Positions 26,918 through 38,326 are shown, numbered from the stretch's first letter. The stretch is 64,000 nucleotides of DNA from Paramecium octaurelia (GCA_905182995.1 CAJJDP010000008.1:638506-702505); one strand, 5' to 3'. Numbers and translations are program-made. The notes: generated from the letters alone by a model not told the origin.

Positions 26918-28465
26918 ATGTCTAAGCTTAAACTACAAGTAAACACTTCTAATCATTCTAGTTTTGCTCTGGTCCATCATTACAGAGTTCTATGGGCAAC
27001 AATCAAAAAGTATTTTAGGGAAATTAACAGGACCCCATATCAGCATTGCAATAGGAAAATTTAATCAACATGGGGAATACCGATCAAAAGCGAAGAAATA
27101 ATTGCGCCGGAGATCGCTTTATCCCAACTATAAAGAAGAAATTCAGTATTCTCACTGAAACTAAGGCACCAGCTCAAGATATTGCTTCCTCGTAAGCTGC
27201 CTTAGAAATGCTCTATAAATAATAAATCTTAGATTAAGAGCCTATTATGGAATCTGAGAACGGTTCGCTTAAGTTTATTAATCAAAATAACTTTCAATAC
27301 AAGAATGATCATGTACATTATATCGATTCGATTGATCCAAAAAATTATAATAGGTATCTATACTTCAATATCCTAGTCCCCTTGTTGATCATAAATACTT
27401 TGCCTTACCAGAAACCATTTCAAGTTATTATGGAAAATATATAAGAAAAATCCCCAAAGTGCCATTTAAAGTGTTAGATGCCCCTTAATTATAAGATGAT
27501 TTCTATTTAAATCTCATAGACTGGAGCAATTAAAACACTTTATCTGTAGCTCTCAACAATTGCGTTTATTTATGGTATCTATTAAATCTACATTAGGAAT
27601 GCTTAATCTTCTAAGGTTACTAAACTGCTTGATCTTTGTAATGATGTCGTGACGAGTGTTGGATGGTCATTAAGAGGACCTTTGTTGGGAGTTGGAACTA
27701 ATAATGGTGAATTATAACTTTGGGATGCTTGTAAGCTACAAAAGGTGAGAACTTACAAAAGTCATGCTGCCAGAGTAGGAACCCTATGCTTTGCTGAAAG
27801 TACTTTAAGCAGTGGTTCAAGAGATAAATCAATAATTTAAAGAGATCTAAGGTAAAAAGAAGACTACTATTTTAAATCTATTGCCCATAAATAAGAAGTT
27901 TGTGGATTAAAATGGTCTCCTGATAGCCAATTATTAGCTTCAGGAGGAAATGATAATAAATTATACATTTGGAGTGCAGCTTAATATGATAAACCAATAT
28001 TTAAATTTAATGAACATCAAGCAGCTGTTAAAGCTATAGCATGGAGTCCACATTAACATGGATTATTAGCAAGTGGTGGTGGGACTGCAGATAAAACTAT
28101 TAGATTTTGGAATGCTTTAGAAGGCAAAATGTTGTAGAAAGAAGATACTGGAAGTTAAGTCTGTAACTTAATGTTCAGCAAAATGGAAAATGAATTGATT
28201 TCAACGCATGGTTATAGTCAACATTAAATTATACTATGGAAATGCAATGGTATGAAGAGAATTGCTACTTTAATTGGTCATACTAGTCGGTATAAATTTA
28301 TTACAATTAAGTGTGTTATATTTGGCAATGTCCCCTGATGGCTATACTATAGTGACTGGAGCTGGAGATGAAACTTTGAGGTTTTGGAGCATCTATCCAT
28401 AATCTGGTGGTAATGAATAAAATAGTAAATGTCAATTGGCTCTCCATAATATCAGTATACGTTGA
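26918..28465 (+). CDS. Cdc20/Cdh1 (Fizzy) family APC/C activator, WD40
   Basis: A 485-residue WD40 protein in five exons; introns 26939-26961, 27354-27376, 27575-27596 and 28290-28311 (22-23 nt). The family activates the anaphase-promoting complex and presents substrates to it. Visible motifs: CAGDRFIP, the conserved GDRFIP box; [20 protein letters not shown], the entry to the propeller; [19 protein letters not shown] (blade 1); [38 protein letters not shown]; and [19 protein letters not shown]. The chain ends NISIR, so the Ile-Arg tail that docks on APC/C TPR subunits is present. An N-terminal C-box is not obvious. Cdc20 and Cdh1 cannot be separated with certainty. Confidence 0.92.
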
Positions 28466-28576
28466 AACAAAACTATTTTATACTAATTTTTTGATATTAT
28501 TATCTTTTAAAATATATTTGATAGATATTCAAGAGTCAATAGATTTGGTTACTTTAATTTTATAGATATATATATA

Positions 28577-29584
28577 TCATTAAAGCCATGGAATTTATAG
28601 TATTTGCTATGCTGATGGTCTATCATTTGCACTAATTTACAACATACTCTTCACCAGTTTGAAAAGCTCTACTTCGTATTTACTCCAATGTGCTTTTGCA
28701 AATGATATCTTTGTTGGTTGATTCTAGTTTTAAGGCATCAAATTAGGTGAATAAGCCATGATCATTTGATGAATCACTATGCCAAAACACCATATATCCA
28801 TTTTAGGATCTGCTTAGGATCCTATAGCTAATTCAGGCGGCATCATTGGCTATCTTTTTTTGATGAACTCGTAATGAAAGGCATCTAGAATGTCACCCTT
28901 TCTTTAGATATTCCCAAAATCTCCAAGTTTAACCTCTATTTAATTATTTAGATACTGTTCTAATAAGATCCTCTGGTCCTCTTGTACAATGCAAAGTCTC
29001 TATTCTAATATCCATATGAACATAATCTCAAATATGCAGACAAATTACTTAAATTATGCAAATAATTGAGTCCTTCGGCTATCTCCTAAATGTAGGATCT
29101 TAATTTAATCATATTTGTTATAGGACGTGCTTACTAAAAGTTTAAAATAACAATTGTACTTCTAGAATTGTTTTCTTGAAGTAGTTTGCCTCGTTTAAGA
29201 ACTCCAATACTATTTTTTTCTCCTCGTAATTCTGCTCTTTAACCTAAATTATTGATTGTGCTTATACTTTAACAATATTAGGATGATCTAAAGTAGGATG
29301 TATCTCAAATTATTTGATGACTTAGGATCTCCAAGTTGGATCCTACAAGGCCTCAATTTAGAGTTATTTTACGAACACCTATACATTTTAAACCAATATT
29401 CTACTTTATTAAAATCCCAATCTAATGCAACTATGTTCTTGTTGAATTTCGAAGGTTCAAATTCCTCGAGTTAACTGTAACTTTTCTTAGGAGGCATCCA
29501 GTTCTCATCATCTGAATCAATAATTTCACCAAAATTTTACGGAAGTTGGTGTTATTACTTTAATGAATCATCTGAATCACTCAT
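28577..29584 (-). CDS. Protein kinase-like protein, probable pseudokinase
   Basis: A 303-residue protein on the minus strand; introns 29379-29404, 29134-29159, 29027-29048 and 28934-28955 (26, 26, 22 and 22 nt) sum to a perfect frame. The acidic N-terminus (MSDSDDSLKQ, DSDDENWMPPKK) precedes a kinase-like fold. VFVKQL may carry the ATP-binding Lys, LDHPNIVKVQ follows, then YVHMDIRIETL at the catalytic loop, KLGDFGN, and MPPELAIGSQADPKMDIWCF as activation segment and helix F. No Gly-x-Gly-x-x-Gly loop is seen, HRD is HMD, and the catalytic-loop Asn is replaced, so activity is doubtful. It ends NDRPSAQQILQIPWL. The gene lies tail-to-tail with the Cdc20 homologue. Confidence 0.8.
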
Positions 29585-29631
29585 CACAATTTTTATAATA
29601 TATTAAAAAAATAAGTGCGAAAATTTTGAAT

Positions 29632-29901
29632 TCAAAACCCATCTGGTAACAAGTCAATCAGAGTCTTTATTCTAGTGTGAATTCTTAAATCCTTATCCTC
29701 TCTCCTTGTTAGAGATCCAATATTTTTTCCCTTTCTTTCAGATTTCAAAGCTTATTCACTTTCTTTCACTTTCTTTTCTAATAATTACACTATGAGAGCG
29801 TCCTTCTTTTTTGCCTAGGATTTCAGTAAATGATTCTCATTCATCAAAGTTCTTAGAATTTAGGTTTAGAAAACTCTTTAAGAATCACTCCTAATAGCCA
29901 T
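29632..29901 (-). CDS. Small coiled-coil hypothetical protein
   Basis: A single 89-residue frame from ATG 29901 to TGA 29632-29634, 48 bp upstream of the kinase-like gene on the same strand. It is strongly helical and charged (LLKSQAKKKDALIVQLLEKK, VKESEQALKSERKGK) and ends HTRIKTLIDLLPDGF. No intron, signal peptide or known domain. It could be a small structural or adaptor protein. Confidence 0.5.
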
Positions 29902-30390
29902 TTCAAAAGGTTAATAATTTGTGATTTTATAAAAATTAAAAATTATCATTTTATAAGGAATCAAATCGAATATCTCATGAATTTTATCTCAATATAATTA
30001 TTAACAACTAGTTTCTATCCATAATTTTTTGATGAATTCTTATTTTATGCCATCAATTTATAATCTTAAAGGTTACTCATAATTTTTTAATTCATTTCAA
30101 AAGAATTCTCAATTATTTTAATATTCCTAACTATTTTACCACTCTATTATTTTCTTTCATTTATAAAGTTAGAAAATTTATAATATCAATTCTCTCTTAA
30201 TTCTATTTATTTCTTCTAAAACTAAATAAGTCACTTTCATTTGTATTAAACATCATTCATTTGAACACTTTGATAATTCTACAGGGACATATATGCAGAC
30301 TATTATTTTTAATCATTTTCTAGTTTTTAGAATAAATTATTTGTATTTATAAACTTTCTTAGCCCGCTATTATTAAATTTTTTTTTTTTT
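29902..30390. other. Intergenic, divergent promoter region
   Basis: About 490 bp of AT-rich sequence between the small minus-strand gene and the NF-YA gene, with a run of thymines (30378-30390) immediately before the NF-YA ATG. No gene recognised. Confidence 0.4.
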
Positions 30391-30867
30391 ATGTTGCAAG
30401 AAAATTAAAGGGAAAACGAGAAAAAGCAGTATTCAATGTTCTATCCAGAAGATGAGAGATCAAAGAGCCATTTCTTAAATTAACAATACCTTACTAATTT
30501 CTTTGAATTTACTAATCATTACAAGGAACCTGATTTGCAAAATTAAGGAAAATAGGAAGAAAAAAACTAACATAAAATTCCCATTATTATTTAATATGAG
30601 CAAGAACCTAGATATGTTAACCAGAAATAGTAATTTAATTTATTAACTTCTAGATATAGACGAATCATGATCAGGAGAATCAAAAGAGCATAATAAGCAT
30701 TAAAGCTAGAGGAATTGAGGACAAAGCAGGCAACAAAGGTTTTAGATAAATCCAACTAAAAGTATATATACGAATCAAGGCATTAACATGCATTAAAACG
30801 AGAAAGAGGGCCAGATGGAAAATTTTTAAAAAAACAGAACTCTGTTGATTCTCCATCCAAACTTTGA
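30391..30867 (+). CDS. NF-YA / HAP2 subunit of the CCAAT-binding factor
   Basis: A 150-residue protein with one 24-nt intron (30630-30653). The splice joins RYVNQKQ to YRRIMIRRIKRAQQALKLEE, which is the NF-YA A1 helix that contacts the NF-YB/NF-YC histone-fold pair. After a linker comes YESRHQHALKRERGPDGKF, the A2 DNA-contact segment with the family's invariant ESRH, HA and RGP-GGRF-like residues. Without the splice the A1 helix is spoiled, which supports the intron. The N-terminal 70 residues are Gln/Asn-rich and lack a long activation domain, so this is a minimal family member. Expected role: sequence-specific nuclear transcription regulator binding CCAAT boxes. Confidence 0.92.
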
Positions 30868-31217
30868 GTTAAGTCTTTGTATATTTGTTTTTTCTTTTGT
30901 TAATTATATATAATAACCAAATAAAATGGCATCATTTGTCTAATCACAAATGCGTGTTTATAAAATTAATTGATTAAAATAAAACTTAAAAAGTTATCAT
31001 TGAATAAAACCTTCTACTTTATATACAAAATTCTAATATTAAAGAAAATAAAACTTCTATTCTATTTTGGTAGAATTTAAATTTATTAATATTTATTTAA
31101 TGAAATAAGTTTTCCGATTGTTTATTAATTATTTAGATTGATTAAATATATATAGAGTTTACAAAGATTGTACAATATATATATCATAAATTATTTATCA
31201 AATAAGTTATCAAAAAA
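30868..31217. other. Intergenic 3' region between convergent genes
   Basis: About 350 bp of AT-rich sequence between the ends of the NF-YA and RING/B-box genes. No coding or RNA feature recognised. Confidence 0.4.
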
Positions 31218-33149
31218 TCATAATGATATATGGATTCCAAATTTTTTAAGTTCATCTATCTTTTTTTTAGCCTTGACAGCTGTAAAATTGTTTTAGTTCA
31301 GATATAAATTTTTTAAGTTGGTTTGAGCATTCTATTTCAATTGGGCTAATATATTATCAAGGCATTTTTCTGTCAAATTATTTTGTTGGAGATGCAAAGT
31401 ATTGATTCTTTTATTATAACAAGAATAATTTACTTTGTTTAAGTGATGTTCAATGCCAGTTTGTATATTAGATCATCTGTTAATTTACATTTACTTAATT
31501 TCAAGACCTTTACTGTTTGAGTACCTTTTAAATAATCTCCCAATATTTATATAATTTGATCATTAAAATCTGGATAAAAATAATACTATTACCTATAGAA
31601 CTTAAATCAATGATTTCACTTTTGTCTTAATGAATGATACTAAAAGCATTCGATAGTTTATCATTCATTTTTTGATTGTTTGTGAATTTCTTTTATTATT
31701 TTGAATTGCTATTTGAATTGTTATTGTTAATTTTAGATTGTTTTTAAACAAGAATTTATGAAACATCCAAAAGTTCATGGTGTGATAATGTCATACTTCT
31801 TTCTTTTAATTTGATAGGTTAGTTTTGGCCAGAAGCAAAATTGATTGATTTGGTCATATCTTAAGATGGTGAAGTTGGTTGAGTTGGTTACTGTGATTAA
31901 GAAAATATACCTGAATATCTTTTTCCTTTTGATACATCAAGTTATAATGGTTTTTATTATTCCTATTGATTGAATGTTTCTTCTTAAAATAATTTATCTT
32001 CTAATAGAAAGTCAGATTGATCAATTTTTTTAATAGGATCTTTCTCTTCTACTATACATTCTAGAGGTTGAATGAATTCCTATTTAAGTATTTCAGATTT
32101 CGTTTTGTTTAATCCCATCATTTTAGTAATGTAATTCAAGATTATTTGAATAGGTACTTAAACATCAAGTGAAGTATAAGTTTATTCAACTTTTATATTG
32201 ATTTGCTATTTCATTTTATCAAATTGTGATATTAAAATTTCTCCTTATTTAACTATTTGATCATCGAATTTTCGACATTTCTATTCTTCAGAATCTTCAA
32301 GTAATAGGCTTAACTAGATATTAGCCTAATTTAACCATTTATCAGCTTCAATCTACAGGGAAATGAATTCTGAGTCTAGTTTATTGGACTAGTGTTCAAG
32401 AGAATTTTAATAATTAAGCTCTATCTTATGCAAAACTTATAATTTAATATCTCCGATTGATTTGATAAGGTCATCGAATTATAATTCTATAAGAGATTTT
32501 AAACAATTTTATTATTAATTAAGTCCAAGAATCAGTAATTGTTTAAACTACTCTTAACTATTTCTTTCAGTTTGTATTTGTTTGTAAACATTGGATATTT
32601 ATTGAACTGCTGACTCTATTTATTTGAGATACTATTCGATGGGAAGATAATTATGAAATTTATGCGGACCAAATAATGCACAATTTACACATATATACTA
32701 ACCATCTTCCTTACACACTAATTCTAGTTCCTTCTGATGCAATTTACAAAGACTAGCTTTAGGCAATGCTTCCATTGATTAAGATTAAGAAAGTCCTTTT
32801 TCACTTGAGAAATCGCTAACATCCTTGGTCTAATTGTGAATTGATTGTTGTTGTTCATCAGGAGTTTGAATGGTAGTTATACATCTAGCTGATGATCGAC
32901 GTTTCTTTAATAATGTAATAATGCTTTAATTATGGGGGAAACATTTGATGTCTCTTTGGACATTGCATTATATTCTTAAATAAATCTAATAGATGTGTAC
33001 CCGTCTTCTTTGCAAACCAAGGATTACTCCCCAGATGTATATTAATTGACACAAGACAAACAAATGGAATGACCACAGCTTGGCAAGACAAGAGGCGAAT
33101 GATCAGTCTGATTGAACTCTATCGAACATTAACAACACTAAAATTCCAT
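31218..33149 (-). CDS. RING - B-box - coiled coil - LRR protein (TRIM-like)
   Basis: A 605-residue protein in six exons; introns 33008-33027, 32975-33000, 32924-32942, 31570-31592 and 31408-31433 (20, 26, 19, 23 and 26 nt), total exactly in frame. The first 60 residues are a RING finger: CCQCSIEF, then PSCGHSICLSCVNQ and QCPKRHQ, the last reached only after splicing. B-box zinc finger: CKLHQKELELVCKEDGQYIC followed by VNCALFGPHKFH. A long Gln/Leu coiled coil follows (QQISNVYKQIQTERNSQEQF), a disordered middle, and a C-terminal RI-like LRR block (VKVLKLSKCKLTDDLIYKLA, LHLQQNNLTEKCLDN, LKNLYLNQNNF). RING/B-box/coiled-coil is the TRIM order, which predicts E3 ubiquitin ligase activity; LRR as the substrate-binding end is unusual. 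Confidence 0.85.
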
Positions 33150-33189
33150 TAATATTTTATATTTTTTAATGTACTATGATATAAAATTT

Positions 33190-33686
33190 TCATCTGTAAC
33201 TCTTTTATCTTCTGGCTCTAGCACCCTTACCACCGAATTTTCTTGGCTCACATCTTCTTGGATCAGCAACCAAAAGTGTTCTATCATATTATAATAAGAG
33301 ATCTTTGATTTCTCTCTTTTAAGTTTCATCAATGTATTTTTGATAGTAAGCAACGATACCTTTGCTGATGGCCTAAGTAATATTTAAGATTGCTAATTCT
33401 ACCTATCTAATGGCATAAATTTAAGCAGTGCTTCCTCCACCTCTAACTGTGACTCTGATATCCAATCTGCCTGTTCTGACTTAACCAAGAAGTAATAATG
33501 GTTCGAGAGCCTTTTATCTCAATGGGGCTGGATTGACTAATTCAATTGGAGCTCCATTCACTCTAACCAAACCTTATTTTATTGTATGACAGTACCCTTT
33601 CCTTCTCTAACACTTGCACTTGCGACAGCATTCTTCTTTCTTCCAAAGGTTTGAACCAATTTTGATTTTATTTGAGGAGTTGACAT
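33190..33686 (-). CDS. RPS16: 40S ribosomal protein S16 (uS9), copy 1
   Basis: A 147-residue protein; introns 33573-33595 (23 nt) and 33373-33402 (30 nt). Typical uS9 features: VQTFGRKKNAVASASVREGK at the N-terminus, GLVRVNGAPIEL after the first splice, DIRVTVRGGGSTAQIYAIRQ, and the C-terminus DPRRCEPRKFGGKGARARRQ ending in KSYR, whose tail reaches the P-site tRNA in the small subunit. Length matches the family (about 146). It lies 40 bp upstream of the RING/B-box gene on the same strand. The same gene appears again at 34508-35004 and 36021-36517 through assembly duplication. Confidence 0.95.
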
Positions 33687-33731
33687 ATCCAAGAATTAAA
33701 TAATTTAATTTAATCAATTTTTCATTATTTN

Positions 33732-34467
33732 TTAAGCTCTATCTTATGCAAAACTTATAATTTAATATCTCCGATTGATTTGATAAGGTCATCGAATTAT
33801 AATTCTATAAGAGATTTTAAACAATTTTATTATTAATTAAGTCCAAGAATCAGTAATTGTTTAAACTACTCTTAACTATTTCTTTCAGTTTGTATTTGTT
33901 TGTAAACATTGGATATTTATTGAACTGCTGACTCTATTTATTTGAGATACTATTCGATGGGAAGATAATTATGAAATTTATGCGGACCAAATAATGCACA
34001 ATTTACACATATATACTAACCATCTTCCTTACACACTAATTCTAGTTCCTTCTGATGCAATTTACAAAGACTAGCTTTAGGCAATGCTTCCATTGATTAA
34101 GATTAAGAAAGTCCTTTTTCACTTGAGAAATCGCTAACATCCTTGGTCTAATTGTGAATTGATTGTTGTTGTTCATCAGGAGTTTGAATGGTAGTTATAC
34201 ATCTAGCTGATGATCGACGTTTCTTTAATAATGTAATAATGCTTTAATTATGGGGGAAACATTTGATGTCTCTTTGGACATTGCATTATATTCTTAAATA
34301 AATCTAATAGATGTGTACCCGTCTTCTTTGCAAACCAAGGATTACTCCCCAGATGTATATTAATTGACACAAGACAAACAAATGGAATGACCACAGCTTG
34401 GCAAGACAAGAGGCGAATGATCAGTCTGATTGAACTCTATCGAACATTAACAACACTAAAATTCCAT
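33732..34467 (-). pseudogene. Truncated re-read of the RING/B-box gene (assembly copy)
   Basis: The 5' part only, ATG at 34467, identical by eye to 32414-33149 and cut at the n at 33731. It is an artefact of duplication D rather than a second gene. Confidence 0.85.
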
Positions 34468-34507
34468 TAATATTTTATATTTTTTAATGTACTATGATAT
34501 AAAATTT

Positions 34508-35004
34508 TCATCTGTAACTCTTTTATCTTCTGGCTCTAGCACCCTTACCACCGAATTTTCTTGGCTCACATCTTCTTGGATCAGCAACCAAAAGTGTTCT
34601 ATCATATTATAATAAGAGATCTTTGATTTCTCTCTTTTAAGTTTCATCAATGTATTTTTGATAGTAAGCAACGATACCTTTGCTGATGGCCTAAGTAATA
34701 TTTAAGATTGCTAATTCTACCTATCTAATGGCATAAATTTAAGCAGTGCTTCCTCCACCTCTAACTGTGACTCTGATATCCAATCTGCCTGTTCTGACTT
34801 AACCAAGAAGTAATAATGGTTCGAGAGCCTTTTATCTCAATGGGGCTGGATTGACTAATTCAATTGGAGCTCCATTCACTCTAACCAAACCTTATTTTAT
34901 TGTATGACAGTACCCTTTCCTTCTCTAACACTTGCACTTGCGACAGCATTCTTCTTTCTTCCAAAGGTTTGAACCAATTTTGATTTTATTTGAGGAGTTG
35001 ACAT
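34508..35004 (-). CDS. RPS16: 40S ribosomal protein S16 (uS9), assembly copy 2
   Basis: Same exon structure as copy 1 shifted by 1318 bp (introns 34891-34913 and 34691-34720). No difference from copy 1 was noticed. It lies inside a short contig bounded by the n at 33731 and the N gap, so it probably is not a separate locus. Confidence 0.8.
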
Positions 35005-35048
35005 ATCCAAGAATTAAATAATTTAATTTAATCAATTTTTCATTATTT

Positions 35049-35181
35049 NNNNNNNNNNNNNNNNNNNNNNNNNNNNNNNNNNNNNNNNNNNNNNNNNNNN
35101 NNNNNNNNNNNNNNNNNNNNNNNNNNNNNNNNNNNNNNNNNNNNNNNNNNNNNNNNNNNNNNNNNNNNNNNNNNNNNNNNN
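35049..35181. other. Assembly gap of 133 N
   Basis: The only multi-base gap in the window. It separates two re-reads of the same segment, so the estimated gap length is probably meaningless. Confidence 0.99.
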
Positions 35182-35980
35182 ATCTACAGGGAAATGAATT
35201 CTGAGTCTAGTTTATTGGACTAGTGTTCAAGAGAATTTTAATAATTAAGCTCTATCTTATGCAAAACTTATAATTTAATATCTCCGATTGATTTGATAAG
35301 GTCATCGAATTATAATTCTATAAGAGATTTTAAACAATTTTATTATTAATTAAGTCCAAGAATCAGTAATTGTTTAAACTACTCTTAACTATTTCTTTCA
35401 GTTTGTATTTGTTTGTAAACATTGGATATTTATTGAACTGCTGACTCTATTTATTTGAGATACTATTCGATGGGAAGATAATTATGAAATTTATGCGGAC
35501 CAAATAATGCACAATTTACACATATATACTAACCATCTTCCTTACACACTAATTCTAGTTCCTTCTGATGCAATTTACAAAGACTAGCTTTAGGCAATGC
35601 TTCCATTGATTAAGATTAAGAAAGTCCTTTTTCACTTGAGAAATCGCTAACATCCTTGGTCTAATTGTGAATTGATTGTTGTTGTTCATCAGGAGTTTGA
35701 ATGGTAGTTATACATCTAGCTGATGATCGACGTTTCTTTAATAATGTAATAATGCTTTAATTATGGGGGAAACATTTGATGTCTCTTTGGACATTGCATT
35801 ATATTCTTAAATAAATCTAATAGATGTGTACCCGTCTTCTTTGCAAACCAAGGATTACTCCCCAGATGTATATTAATTGACACAAGACAAACAAATGGAA
35901 TGACCACAGCTTGGCAAGACAAGAGGCGAATGATCAGTCTGATTGAACTCTATCGAACATTAACAACACTAAAATTCCAT
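35182..35980 (-). pseudogene. Truncated re-read of the RING/B-box gene (assembly copy 3)
   Basis: The 5' part of the RING/B-box gene, ATG at 35980, cut on its 3' side by the N gap. It matches 32351-33149. Confidence 0.85.
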
Positions 35981-36020
35981 TAATATTTTATATTTTTTAA
36001 TGTACTATGATATAAAATTT

Positions 36021-36517
36021 TCATCTGTAACTCTTTTATCTTCTGGCTCTAGCACCCTTACCACCGAATTTTCTTGGCTCACATCTTCTTGGATCAGCAA
36101 CCAAAAGTGTTCTATCATATTATAATAAGAGATCTTTGATTTCTCTCTTTTAAGTTTCATCAATGTATTTTTGATAGTAAGCAACGATACCTTTGCTGAT
36201 GGCCTAAGTAATATTTAAGATTGCTAATTCTACCTATCTAATGGCATAAATTTAAGCAGTGCTTCCTCCACCTCTAACTGTGACTCTGATATCCAATCTG
36301 CCTGTTCTGACTTAACCAAGAAGTAATAATGGTTCGAGAGCCTTTTATCTCAATGGGGCTGGATTGACTAATTCAATTGGAGCTCCATTCACTCTAACCA
36401 AACCTTATTTTATTGTATTACAGTACCCTTTCCTTCTCTAACACTTGCACTTGCGACAGCATTCTTCTTTCTTCCAAAGGTTTGAACCAATTTTGATTTT
36501 ATTTGAGGAGTTGACAT
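36021..36517 (-). CDS. RPS16: 40S ribosomal protein S16 (uS9), assembly copy 3
   Basis: Same model as copy 1 shifted by 2831 bp (introns 36404-36426 and 36204-36233), with one substitution in the first intron, probably the other allele. This copy is joined to unique downstream sequence, so it gives the true neighbour: the TPH-like gene ends 174 bp away. Confidence 0.8.
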
Positions 36518-36690
36518 ATCCAAGAATTAAATAATTTAATTTAATCAATTTTTCATTATTTTATCAACCTATGCGAATTCCAATTAAAAGCAGCTTCAAA
36601 CACTTATATGCTCATCTAATTAAAAAATACTACTCTAAATACATTAATAAAGAGATTATTTTAAATAATATTTGAATTGATTCTAATAAT

Positions 36691-38272
36691 TCAATAGGGT
36701 CGTTGTTTTCTAAGTTCATCGAGCAAAGCACGACCTTTGGCCTTTTCAAGTTCTATTTTTTTATCATATTCCTCTTTCTATTTTCGAAGTGCCTCTTCCT
36801 CCTATTATTTCTTATCTCTTAACAATTATTATCTCTGTTTTTTCTCATCCATTTAATTTATTAAATTGTGTTTTGTTTACATTATTTTCTAAACAATTTA
36901 TTTTTGTATAATTTACTTCCTATTCTAATCTCTGCTTTTCCTCTAATTCCTTTTGATACAATTCCATTTGACGTTGAAGTTCAATTTTATCCAATTGCTT
37001 CACATTCTTCTCATCTTCAATTATCTTCTTTTTTATTTCCACATTCTCTGCTCTTTGAGCATAAACCTCGTACATTAATTTGACTCTTGCATCCTAAAAA
37101 TATATATAAGTATTACATCTTCAGCCTTCCACTTAGCCTCTTTGGTCTCCCATTGTCTATTGTTCTCCTCATTAATTAATCTTTCCTTTAATTGATCATT
37201 TACACTATATTCATTTGTTCTATTCTTGAAATTAAGCAAAAATTGTCTGGTTTCTTCTTTCTATCTTTATTTCTCTGCCTATTCCATCTTACTAATGGCC
37301 TCTTCTCTTGCAAGGACTTAAGAAATCATTTCCTTGTCTTCAATCTTCTCTTGCTGTTTAATTTACTTTTTATATTCCTTTTGCTTTTCATTATTTTATG
37401 CAATTTCTGAATTAATTTCCTTTTTATAATTCATATATTGATTTTCTCTATGTTTATGTCTTTCCTCTTCTCTTTTCCATTCTTCTTTCTAAAATTGTGA
37501 ACAATTTATTTTACCAGCATTTATTTTTCCTATTCAATTTCCTCCTTTGTCTTTTAATGTTTGACTTCATTCATTTTAGTCTGCACAGCCAACACTTTAT
37601 TTCGTTCATCTACTTTAGCCTTTTGTTCCAATTCCTTCACCTTCTCCAATCTCTCCTTTTTTAGTATCTCCCTTCTATACAATTCTGCATATATCATTTC
37701 CTCTATAAAGTTAATTCTTCAATTGTATACCCTCATATTGATCCTCCAACATTTTTTATTTCTCCATCATCTGCATATTTCTATATGCCACTGCTTATAG
37801 TTCATTAAACTGCTAATTGACCATTCTAAGTTCATCAGCATTATCTCTAAATCTACGATCATATGCTGCATCTGCTTATCTAGCTCTTTCAGCCTCCTTC
37901 CTTTGTTTTAATTCAGCAACTTCTTTCATCATTCTCTCCTTGACCTATTCTGGAGTTTCAACCATTGCTTTTATTTCCTATTGATATTGCTCATGCTCAG
38001 CATTAAGTAAAATAGCTAGTTTTTCTCTTCTTTAATTCTTATTAGCTTCAGCTTCTGCACGAATTTATTGAAGTCTAAGATATGCTACTTCAGAACCTAT
38101 TCTTTGTATATTATATGTTGGCAACATCCTTTCCTTTGTTTTCCCAGGCAGCAAATGTTCTCTCGTAATGCTCTTGTCGAAGCTTTGTGTTCAATTTGCC
38201 TACATACTACTCCTATGATCTTCTTTGGTAGATTAACTGTTCAGAACGGTTACGAGTAGAACTTTATATCAT
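36691..38272 (-). CDS. TPH-like (trichohyalin/plectin-homology) coiled-coil protein, MNS1/CFAP-like
   Basis: A 483-residue protein in six exons; introns 38183-38207, 37703-37730, 37489-37514, 37094-37116 and 36889-36916 (23-28 nt) sum to a whole frame. Almost the entire chain is an uninterrupted Glu/Lys/Arg/Gln helix, e.g. LPGKTKERMLPTYN, YLRLQQIRAEAEANK, AAYDRRFRDNADELRMVNQQ and QQEEEALRKQKEEYDK, ending GRALLDELRKQRPY. This composition and the heptads match TPH-domain ciliary proteins such as MNS1, CFAP45 and CFAP53, which lie inside or along doublet microtubules; assignment to a particular one is not possible by eye. The large plus-strand open frames over this interval are antisense shadows. 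Confidence 0.75.
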
Positions 38273-38326
38273 ATTTAATTTAATAATTTTCATCAAGACA
38301 AGAACTATCCACTCTGTTTGAGCAAT

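Larger units (their letters stand above)
32351..36562 (+). repeat. Assembly duplication D: three copies of the RING/uS9 segment
   Basis: After the n at 33731 the sequence restarts at 32414 (offset 1318) and runs to 35048. A 133-base N gap (35049-35181) follows, then the sequence restarts at 32351 (offset 2831) and finally continues into new sequence after 36562. The first two copies look identical; the third differs inside uS9 intron 1 (gtatgacag against gtattacag). This is contig overlap; the real locus is probably single. Confidence 0.93.

Noticed and set aside
33190-36517. A tandem array of three ribosomal protein genes
   Set aside because: Copies are bounded by n or the N gap and restart at already read positions; contig overlap explains them better.
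36868-38259. Several long plus-strand frames rich in Phe/Leu/Ser
   Set aside because: They lie exactly antisense to the TPH-like gene, whose six exons close into one frame; poly-Glu/Lys helices read as Phe/Leu on the other strand.
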